From assembly GCA_004151065.3 (NCBI GenBank), contig NWUY0300007202.1, forward strand, positions 1 through 27,203: a stretch of 27,203 nt of DNA, given 5' to 3'. The notes below the pieces were generated by a model that was given only the letters and a program-made list of their open reading frames with translations, made no database searches and had not been told where the DNA came from. The translations under genes and the position numbers were made by a program. The stretch comes from Larix sibirica. Taxonomy: Eukaryota > Streptophyta > Pinopsida > Pinales > Pinaceae. Each line of letters starts with the position of its first letter. Within the stretch, counting starts at the first letter, position 1. Positions 20,320-27,203 of this stretch are shown here, one piece after another.

Positions 20320-20783
20320 CATTAGACTTTTGGGTTACTATGAAAGTGTTTACACCATATTTGAGGTGCTTTATGAAATTTGGAGTACATGGTGTATGTT
20401 CATCCCCTAGATGGTTCAAGATGGATTGTAGCATGAGAGATGGTTTATGATGGATATGCACACTTGTGATAGCTTGCTTAGTGGATGCCATACCTCAAAT
20501 GATCATCGACTTAGTGTTCTTCCCTAGGCGTTGGAGATCTCATTCTTGGGTCATGGACATTTTGTATGATGGACACATGGAGGATTCACTTGGTGGGAGA
20601 ATGCCCTATATGATATAAGGAGCATTGTGCATTGTGGAGGATGGCTACAAGCCTTAGTTGGCATGTGTAAACTTGTTTTTTTGTTCGAAGGATTGGAGAT
20701 GGCTCAAGGATGCCTAGGGTATTGATAGTGTTTTTGCAAGGGGTAGTTGCCCTAGTGGAGTACTTGGTTTTAGAGGATGGATG
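20320..20783 (+). mobile_element. Truncated 3' LTR of the copia element
   Basis: Colinear with about 16367-16795 of the 5' LTR, sharing 'AGTGTTT.ACACCAT', 'GGTACATGGTG', 'ATGCACACTTGTGATAG', 'ACACATGGAGGAT' and 'CTTGGTGGGAGAAT'. It contains an extra 'TAGCATGAGAGATGGTTTAT' segment. It stops abruptly inside U3 at the start of the next LTR, so TATA, R and U5 are missing. The many differences between copies point to an old insertion. Confidence 0.8.
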
Positions 20784-20960
20784 TGTTGATATTTGTAATG
20801 AGGAAGGTCCTTCCCCATGATTTTGATGTCACATGGGGGGAACAAAGTCATCTTTCATAGTGTTACTTTGTAAATATAATAAAGTGACTTTTATATTTTT
20901 TAAAGTGAGTTTCACTTAAGTAAAGTGGNTTGGGTAAACTTTCAAATTAGGGATATTACA
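20784..20960 (-). mobile_element. Short LTR (gypsy-like) abutting the copia LTR
   Basis: The 177-bp block runs from TGTTGATATT to GGATATTACA, so both ends have TGT...ACA form. On the minus strand it begins TGTAATATCC and is preceded by the purine-rich 'AAAGAAGGATGGTAA' (20961-20975), a good polypurine tract. It is therefore probably the 3' LTR of a minus-strand element whose body lay to the right. It holds 'TAAAGTGA'-type short repeats and an N at 20929. The superfamily is a guess from style. Confidence 0.5.
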
Positions 20961-21293
20961 TTACCATCCTTCTTTGATGCGACACTAGAGAGTAACTATA
21001 TTCTGTTTATCCAATAGACGTCTCCCTGTTGTCTTTTACCTTTCAATGTCTACAGACTTTGAATTCTACGGTTAACTTGAAACACTAGTGGCTAGGAACT
21101 AAATCGTTATGGCTTTATGATAGCCTGTGACTGGAACTGGGACCCGTCATAAAGATCACGACAACTCCTACAAATTACAAATAGATGTCATGATACCTTT
21201 ATAAAAACAATGATATGCACACTTCAGATACTATTCCATGAGACAAAGTTTCTCTTAGCAGCGTCTCTCTTTAAAAATACCTCACACTCCTAC
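20961..21293. other. Retrotransposon-derived spacer, no coding domain recognised
   Basis: Lies between a polypurine tract on its left and a primer binding site on its right, both in minus orientation. No gag or pol motif is visible in it. Confidence 0.35.
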
Positions 21294-21305
21294 GCTCTGA
21301 TACCA
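21294..21305 (-). other. Primer binding site of a minus-strand LTR element
   Basis: GCTCTGATACCA is the exact reverse complement of TGGTATCAGAGC. The R/U5 part of an LTR should lie immediately to the right. Confidence 0.75.
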
Positions 21306-21544
21306 AAATAGAAAAGCAGGAGTGAAGACATTTTCACACATAACAAACAATTCATAAGTCCTTTATTCTCAATGAATGGGTTACATATATAAAAATACAT
21401 CACCTACTTCAACAAATCTAGATCCATAGAAATTGGATTTGATTAACTAAAAATAGTTAATCTAGAAACTCACAACAATTAACCACCTATATCACAACTG
21501 TGAGCATTATCTCTATCAGTGAGGGAGTTAGGCCCAGATGAATA
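21306..21544 (-). mobile_element. LTR fragment (R-U5) of a minus-strand copia-type element
   Basis: Read on the minus strand, a TATA-like 'TTTTTATATATG' (about 21396-21382) is followed by 'AACCCATTCATTGAGAATAA' and then the primer binding site. This is the usual layout of promoter, leader and U5. The 5' edge is not defined. Confidence 0.55.
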
Positions 21545-21556
21545 GATCTGATACCA
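21545..21556 (-). other. Second primer binding site, minus strand
   Basis: GATCTGATACCA is the reverse complement of TGGTATCAGATC, one base off the standard initiator Met-tRNA complement. It belongs to another LTR element in the same orientation. Confidence 0.65.
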
Positions 21557-21850
21557 AATTAAAAAATGAGATAGTGTAAAATGAGATAGAGTACACTGAA
21601 AACTAAAAATTGCTTGCACTCTATTCAGTCATCTACTAGAGTATATATACAAAGGAATAACATGTGATGTCGATCTCTAGAGTGGCTTTAAAACAATACT
21701 AATAGAGGTGGCACTATTCCTCCCAGGTTTAGTTGGGCTTCGAAACAATAATAGTAATATCTGCTGATCTAATATATATATACCCTACGTCCCTAGTTCT
21801 GAACAAGAAATTTGAAGGTCTCTTCTTATAGAATTCGATTATAGTATCGT
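21557..21850 (-). mobile_element. Second LTR fragment, minus strand
   Basis: On the minus strand 'TTTGTATATATACTCTAG' (TATA at about 21650-21636) leads into 'GACTGAATAGAGTGCAAGCA' and U5 before the second primer binding site. The outer boundary is uncertain. Confidence 0.5.
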
Positions 21851-21981
21851 TTCTTAATAAATCACGCTGGATCAACCTAAATCATGATGAAAGGAATGAA
21901 GGATAACGTAAGTCGATTCTCTTCTTCCTTGTCATTATACAAAACACAGGCGTAGAAAGGCCAAGCGCCCCCAAAAAAACT

Positions 21982-22180
21982 CGCCGTTGGAGATTTCACA
22001 TGGTTTTTCGCAGTAAAAAACCAACTTGCCGTAGGGAGATTTCACGTGGTTCGCCTCTCCTTGCCCAAACCCCAAGAGCTAACAAAATATCGGCACATGG
22101 AGGTTTCAGGTGGTTTGCAGTAGTAAAAACCAACTTGCCACACTGAGATTTCACGCGGTTAACCACAGTAAAAAACCGCA
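21982..22180. repeat. Four degenerate ~50-bp repeats around GATTTCACGTGGTT
   Basis: Units start near 21982, 22030, 22091 and 22140. Each has a version of 'GAGATTTCACGTGGTT', and three continue with 'GCAGTAAAAAACCAACTTGC'. The second contains a perfect CACGTG. The block is GC-richer than its surroundings. A minus-strand open frame (22247-21996) reads through it but looks like a by-product of the repeat. Confidence 0.6.
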
Positions 22181-22281
22181 AAAATACTCTGGAATGTAGA
22201 AACCCTGCCAGCGTATTACCGGGAAGCTCGATAGGAAATAGAAGCAAGCAACCGTTTCGTCGGGTTGCTTCCGGGTGTCGT

Positions 22282-22542
22282 CCAAGAATTTGGTAAAAAT
22301 CTCATTTGTCAAAAATGATAGTTTTGACATTAAATATAGACGTTTTGCAGTTTTCTTCGTTTTTTCTGATGGTTAGTATCAAATAGGCTATATTTGACAG
22401 GTAAAATGGCCCCAAGAATTTGGTAAAAATCTCATTTGTCAAAAATGATAGTTTTGACATTAAATATAAACGTTTTGCAGTTTTCTTCGTTTTTTTCTGA
22501 TGGTTAATATCAAATAGGCTATATTTGATTTGCAAAATGGCC
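22282..22542. repeat. Two-copy 130-bp tandem duplication
   Basis: Units 22282-22411 and 22412-22542, from 'CCAAGAATTTGGTAAAAATC' to 'AAAATGGCC', differ by about ten bases, mostly in the last 20 bp, and by one extra T. This is a high identity for a window where most repeats are old. Confidence 0.93.
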
Positions 22543-23037
22543 CATGACGAGCCATTTTGCCTATCAAATTTCAACCCTGCTGAGGTGTCTACACTTCACG
22601 TAAGCTTGCTAAGTTCACTCTTTTCAAAAACAAATTCAAAGAGCGAAATATTTAATATTAACTTCTCTCTAAATCTGCAAATCAACTTCCATAGGAGAGA
22701 ATAACACCTATAAATATTATTCTAAGAATGGCCACCTGTGAGATGAACTAAAAAATAGCAATACTGTAAAAATGTTTTTTACTTAAAAAAGATTATAACT
22801 AATATAGAAGTAGTTTTATATAGAAGTAGTTTTCTTTATTTGACATGAATCTTTCATTAAGTAACATAGAACTATTTTCTTTATTTACCATGAATTTTTC
22901 ATAAAGATATAAGGGAACCTTTTCTTCTCTGGGTGAACATAAACCAAGAGTAATAACTTCGTGATGTTTATATTATTTTAATCAAATTAAATACTTAAAG
23001 AAAAAAAGAAAAAAATAACACTAACTTTTACTAAAAA
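22543..23037. other. AT-rich intergenic stretch with short doublets
   Basis: Contains a 16-bp doublet 'TATAGAAGTAGTTTT' at about 22803-22834 and two similar 'TTTCTTTATTT..CATGAAT' pieces near 22833 and 22878. No coding frame. Confidence 0.4.
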
Positions 23038-23206
23038 GAGTTATCCACTTTTTTTCTAAAAGAGGACATAATAACTTAAAAATTACTATAGATAGTAACC
23101 AAAGAAAAACACCACTAGCTTAGAGTTATCCACTTTTTTCTAAGAGAGGACATAATAACTTAAAAGTTATTATAGATAGCGACCGAAGAAAAACACCATT
23201 AGCTTA
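23038..23206. repeat. Two-copy 85-bp tandem duplication
   Basis: Units 23038-23122 and 23123-23206, from 'GAGTTATCCACTTTTTT' through 'GAGGACATAATAACTTAAAA' to 'AAACACCA.TAGCTTA', are nearly identical. Confidence 0.92.
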
Positions 23207-23270
23207 TGTAGAAGTGAAACTAAATTAAGAATAGTTAATTTCAAAGAGAGAATAAATGAGCAATGAGGGT

Positions 23271-23371
23271 GGTTTTCATGTATGAAAATGGTTAATTTGC
23301 ATGTTTGGGGTTCATGGGTTGGTTTTCATGCAAGAAAATGGTTGAATTATTGTATTAGTTGGGTTCATGGG
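23271..23371. repeat. Two-copy ~50-bp tandem repeat
   Basis: Units 23271-23320 and 23321-23371, both starting 'GGTTTTCATG' and ending 'GGGTTCATGGG', with a more variable middle. Confidence 0.75.
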
Positions 23372-23650
23372 CATAAAGTGCCTTTGTGTCACTAATGCTA
23401 TCATAGTTTGCCAATAATTATATAAAAGAGTGTCATCTAAAGGTGAAAAATAAAAAAGCTTAAATCAATGAATAAAATATTTTAACTTCATCAATAAATG
23501 GTAGGAAAAACTTTGTGACAATGAACAATTAAAATTTAAAAAAAAATTTATAATATATTTTCATTTACTCAAGAAAATTTTAAATATACAAATTTACTCA
23601 TAAATACAAGATGGAACACCTTTTATTTTACTACGAAAATTATTAAAAAG

Positions 23651-23716
23651 GTAGAGGTTTACTTTGTCAATTTAATTAAGCAAGTAGAGACTCATTATGT
23701 CAATTTAATTAAGGGA
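23651..23716. repeat. Two-copy 33-bp tandem repeat
   Basis: Units 23651-23683 and 23684-23716, 'GTAGAG' ... 'TGTCAATTTAATTAAG'. Confidence 0.85.
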
Positions 23717-25262
23717 GATCCAATAAAAAGAGGAAAGTAAATTTGAAAAAAAATGATTTTCATATAATTTAATTGTTTAATAATCGACCAAAACATGTAG
23801 ATACTTGGTGGGGACTAATTTAACAAGTATTTTAGAAAACGAAAATCGTTATTTACAATGTTTTTTTAAAAGAGATAAGGTGTAAAAATATATAAAGAAA
23901 ATAGAAATAATGAATTAAAAGATATAGATAATAGAGTTTATAATTAAAGAAATTATAAACTATCATTAACCTTCTTTTTAATAATGACTTTTTACTAGCT
24001 TTACAAAGAACACATTAGACTTTAGATAAATAAATTTAAACGATTAAATCCAAACACCCAACTATGCAACTATGATATATTGCTAAAATATGTAGGAAAA
24101 TATAAGAGAAACTAAGATATTTTTATTAATAGTACAAATCAATCAAATATTTTTTTTTCAAATTAAAAAATATAAAAACATTCATAGCTTAACCATTTAG
24201 AATATATAAAGTTGTGAACTCTTGAATGAATTTGAAAAATAGTTTGAAAGTAATATTATCATCTATCTTTTCCATATGAAAGTAGTAACTTTTGTATTTA
24301 ACCATATTGCTCCATAATAAATTATCTCTACGTAACAATGGAGAGATTGGAGAGATTTTAGTAAGTTTATAGAAAAAAAGAAAAAAAAAATTCAGTAATT
24401 TATTATATGTTAATGAAAAGATTTAATAAGGTTATTGGAAAGAATTTTAATTTCTTATTAACTTCTTTCATGAAAGGTACATACATGATTTCTCTAATAC
24501 CAATAAGTTTTGCAAAATGATAATTCAAGCTTCAAAGCTTCAACCGTCCCTCATGTTGCAGATATTGAGTTTGACACTTTTAACAACTACACTTGCCTAA
24601 ATTAGGAATGCAACATTAATATTTCAAAATTAAGATAAGTGGTTGTAGTATTAATTTATAAATATATAGAAAGATCAAATTTTTGGAAATGTTATTTTTG
24701 TGTATATAAAATTTAAGAAAAAAAAATTACACCTAAAAAGTATTGATTTTTCTATATTTTATAAATCAAGTTTTAAGATACATTTATGTTAGTTATAAAT
24801 TTTATAGTTTGTATTAAATTAAAAAAAATTGTTAACAATATCTTTTTTATATTGTATTGAATTTTTTTGTTATCACAACGCATTCAATGACAACATGTCT
24901 CCCTAATAAATTGCAAAGTGACTAGTCTTATTAAAACTCAAGAAACTTAAAAGAATGATTTGTACCGACTATGTAATGGCTTGACGGGATTATTATAGTC
25001 CAATGTGGGCTAAAAAATTGTGACAAAAAGATATTTGAGTAAACTAGCATACATTCATTGAGTAAACTGGAGATATGAAGAGGTGCATTCTACAACCTAG
25101 TAGGGGGATGTGTAACTCCTTCCGTGCTCATCCTATATGTCTTTTTAAAAAAAATATAAAATATTATAAAAATAATATGTTGGCTATTGAAAACATTTAC
25201 AACTGCATATATATAAAAACCACACAAATTAGATAAATTCAAATGCTTCCTCGAAAAAGAGG
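23717..25262. other. Long very AT-rich intergenic stretch
   Basis: Contains homopolymer A and T runs and no coding frame, RNA gene or transposon protein remnant that I can see on either strand. It separates the repeat cluster from the 3' end of the methyltransferase gene. Confidence 0.5.
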
Positions 25263-25325
25263 TTTACACTTAAAGAGATTTGATCCTCTTTTGATAGATC
25301 CCCTTTAAGATAAATCTATACTGGT
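25263..25325. repeat. Solo arm related to the MITE at 14674-14848
   Basis: 'TTTACACTTAAAGAGATTTG' through 'AAATCTATACTGGT' lines up with the right arm at 14779-14848 ('TTTGCACTTCAAGGGATTTG' to 'GGATCTATGTTGGT'). The opposite arm is not evident here; a small palindrome, CCTCGAAAAAGAGG, lies next to it at about 25249-25262. Confidence 0.5.
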
Positions 25326-25444
25326 ATTCATATAAACTAAGGCCATGCCAAATAAGAAACAATTAGAATATTATATTAGTAATATAAATACAAATGCATA
25401 CACTTCTCCACAAACTCTATGAAAATAAAAAACAATCCATTTTT

Positions 25445-25450
25445 TTTATT
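25445..25450 (-). terminator. Candidate polyadenylation signal
   Basis: AATAAA on the minus strand about 200 bases past the methyltransferase stop codon, a normal 3' UTR distance. Such a hexamer is also common by chance in AT-rich DNA. Confidence 0.35.
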
Positions 25451-25646
25451 TTCATAAGGATTTAGCTTTTAATGGTTTATAAACTTTAGCTAAATAATTA
25501 TTTAATTCAAATTGTCATTTGATTGATGAAATCGGGTATATTTATCGTACAAATAAGTTCATTATTACAATCTAACTAAATTTCTATTACGCCCCCTTGT
25601 TCAGCAACCACAGAGGCGATCTTGTTGAACATTTAGACTGCACATT

Positions 25647-26042
25647 TCATTTACGCTCCAAGACTAAAGTCAGAAATCCTTCGTCTGCTCTATTCTCTCT
25701 ATTCTCGATGGATTTAGTCACTCTCTTTGCCATCGTTTCTCCGTATCCCTCAAATAGCGCCTCCATTACTTCATTTCCGAAATGATGTTTCAGCAGACTC
25801 TCCAGGGTTGGTCTAATTTGCTTTGAAAATGTTTTCCCCTGCGCTCCCTTTGCAGAAGCCGAGCCTCTCATGGCTGCCATGGCTGCCATCTCCTCTTTAG
25901 AGAACATCTCAGATGATTTTACGAGCTCCAATCGTTGTATATGAAATGAACCCTCTCTGGCTACTTCACTACTCACTTCCTCCCTACATGGCCAAAACAG
26001 AGGCAGGTTGAACGTGTCCACCTTTTCCTCCTCAATCAATCC
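25647..26042 (-). other. SABATH exon 4 (131 codons plus stop)
   Basis: Starts after TTGCAG with 'GLIEEEKVDTFNLPLFWPC' and ends 'LVLERK' TGA. Contains the helical cap ('IRPTLESLLKHHFGNEVMEA'). Confidence 0.92.
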
Positions 26043-27107
26043 CTGCAACAATACAACATATAACATTAAAAAAAATATTTCAATTCAACCCCCAAACCAC
26101 CGAAAAATTCCGCGGTGAAAGTACCTGAGATACCAAATCATTCAAACTGCTTTCCAACGACTCCCAGCATAAGGCAATGAAACCCTGATCGGTTGGATCC
26201 CGTGATGTTCGACCCATAAGGAGTAAAAACATGCGGCCTCCCCCAACCATCTCCTTTGCCCGGACTCTCAAAAACTGGTTGAAATCCTTCTGAAATTGAT
26301 GAAAATAAGCTTCTCCAACAGCCGGAGATCCTCCTGCCGAGATTTTACCTTTGTTCCATGTCACTGAATTCTTGTCTAAAACCTCAGGGGGAACCTAATC
26401 ATCTCACAATAAACACAATACAATCAGTCTTGGACCAATATAAATGGCAGAAGAAACACATGTAAACCCCATATTAGATCTAGGTTATATATGTTATGAA
26501 AACATACTTGAGAAAGCCAATGAAGACTGAATGAAGAATGGACGAAATGAAGGCTCTTATCTGGAAATAGCCTCTCGTAGAACGACCCCGCTACGCCTGC
26601 TGGGAAATATGATCTCGCTGCTTCAGCTCCCCTTGGGTCATTCCGATCAGTAATTACTGGATGCAACGTCCTGAAGAGCGTATTGAAATCACTGGAAGGA
26701 AGATCGTTAAGGAATACTTGGAACTGCGGAACAGGAATATTACCCGCCGAGATATATTTGGTTTGCAGACTCCTTATTATATTTTCTGCAGGCAACAGAG
26801 CGTTGGGTCCAGACGAACAACCCAGATCTGCGATGCAAAATGTGTTGCTCTCGATCAGCTCCATTGATAAAATGCATTCCTCCAATAAAGGCTTTACATG
26901 TTCTAATGATCTCTTCTGCAATATTAGATTACGATCGATCTAAGACGATGTATAATACAAATCATATGAATGAATTATTCACATAGATATATATTATGGA
27001 ATAAGATTTCAAACCTGTAAACTGGAATTTTGAGCATAGCTGAATTCTCCATTTCCGGCGTTCATGTGAAGAAATTCCTTCGTAAGAGTGTTCACCTTCA
27101 TCTCCAT
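25647..27107 (-). CDS. SABATH-family S-adenosylmethionine carboxyl methyltransferase, four exons
   Basis: Joining exons 27107-27015, 26915-26508, 26394-26125 and 26042-25647 gives 388 residues with no break, the normal family length. Introns of 99, 113 and 82 bp are all GT-AG and phase 0. The ATG at 27107 follows an in-frame TAA with no other ATG between. These enzymes move a methyl group from S-adenosylmethionine to the carboxyl of small acids (salicylate, benzoate, jasmonate, indole-acetate, gibberellin). SAM site: 'MNAGNGEFSYAQNS' (15-28), 'IADLGCSSGPN' (59-69) and 'FLNDLPSSDFN' (99-109). Substrate pocket: 'GSFYERLFP' (141-149) and 'HSSFSLHWLSQVP' (157-169), including the conserved Trp164. 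'WNKGKI' and 'LNDLVSQGLIEEEK' follow. A Ser/Ala/Met-rich insert (about 303-327) precedes the C-terminal cap. The exact substrate cannot be read from sequence. Probably a cytosolic, soluble enzyme. Confidence 0.93.
26125..26394 (-). other. SABATH exon 3 (90 codons)
   Basis: Starts after GATTAG with 'VPPEVLDKNSVTWNKGKI' and ends 'SLNDLVSQ' before GTACTT. Includes the 'FLRVRAKEMVGGGRMFLLLM' core strand region. Confidence 0.92.
26508..26915 (-). other. SABATH exon 2 (136 codons)
   Basis: Starts after TTGCAG with 'KRSLEHVKPLLEE' and ends 'SLHWLSQ' before GTATGT. It carries motif I and most of the SAM and substrate residues. Confidence 0.92.
27015..27107 (-). other. SABATH exon 1 (31 codons)
   Basis: Encodes 'MEMKVNTLTKEFLHMNAGNG' through 'SSLQ', including the first SAM-binding loop. 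The donor reads CAG|GTTTGA. Only 96 bp of upstream sequence lie in the window, too little to judge a promoter. Confidence 0.88.
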
Positions 27108-27203
27108 CGTCACCCAATTACTTGCAGCCAAATCCTCTAGTTCTTAGATTGGGAACTCCCACAAAAGTAACTATGAAAAACTAAAAATGGGATATGTGAG
27201 TCT

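Noticed and set aside
22302-22574. 90-codon minus-strand frame with an internally repeated peptide
   Set aside because: The repeat in the peptide simply reflects the 130-bp tandem duplication, and the composition is not protein-like.
25597-26943. Plus-strand frames at 25597-25785, 26661-26867 and 26683-26943
   Set aside because: Antisense to well-supported SABATH exons.
1-27203. CRISPR arrays, operons, tRNA or rRNA genes
   Set aside because: No regularly spaced conserved repeats of CRISPR type, no bacterial gene organisation, and no cloverleaf or rRNA sequence recognised; the window is eukaryotic.

Overview
This window looks like land-plant nuclear DNA from a large, repeat-rich genome. It is AT-rich, its genes are split by short GT-AG introns, and most of it is decayed transposable elements. 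The L1-type LINE and copia protein remnants resemble those I know from gymnosperms, conifers in particular. That placement is an impression from protein style and was not tested by a search. A few single N bases mark assembly uncertainty.

Layout: (1) 1-1840, 5' half of an L1-type LINE on the minus strand (ORF1 with a DUF4283-like domain and zinc knuckle, then the start of the endonuclease), running off the left edge. (2) 2241-2534, a degenerate 60-bp tandem array. (3) About 2820-5740, a very old element flanked by a diverged direct repeat, with a gag-like coiled-coil/zinc-knuckle relic on the minus strand. (4) 5743-8370, AT-rich sequence with local repeats and a GC-richer unidentified block. 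(5) 8375-9639, a pseudogene of a nodulin-like/MFS transporter (NFD4-like), followed by a tandem 1.3-kb duplication (9191-10504 and 10572-11906) whose second copy is more decayed. (6) 11907-15190, AT-rich intergenic DNA with a 100-bp repeat pair, several two-copy tandem repeats and a fold-back MITE. (7) 15240-16230, a 5'-truncated L1 ORF2 tail on the minus strand. (8) 16367-20783, a plus-strand copia element with a long 5' LTR, primer binding site, decayed gag and protease, no recognisable integrase, and a truncated 3' LTR. (9) 20784-21850, LTR fragments of at least three more elements on the minus strand. (10) 21980-25560, AT-rich intergenic DNA with several tandem duplications. (11) 25647-27107, an apparently intact four-exon SABATH-family carboxyl methyltransferase gene on the minus strand.

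Only the SABATH gene looks functional. It should encode a 388-residue S-adenosylmethionine-dependent enzyme that methylates the carboxyl group of a small acid such as a hormone or aromatic acid. The transporter and the transposons are relics. Most of their premature stops can be explained by C-to-T or G-to-A changes, as expected for methylated, silenced plant DNA. I found no new multi-gene system. The most noteworthy features are the intact methyltransferase, the duplicated transporter pseudogene, the internally rearranged copia element, the MITE family and the many two-copy tandem duplications.
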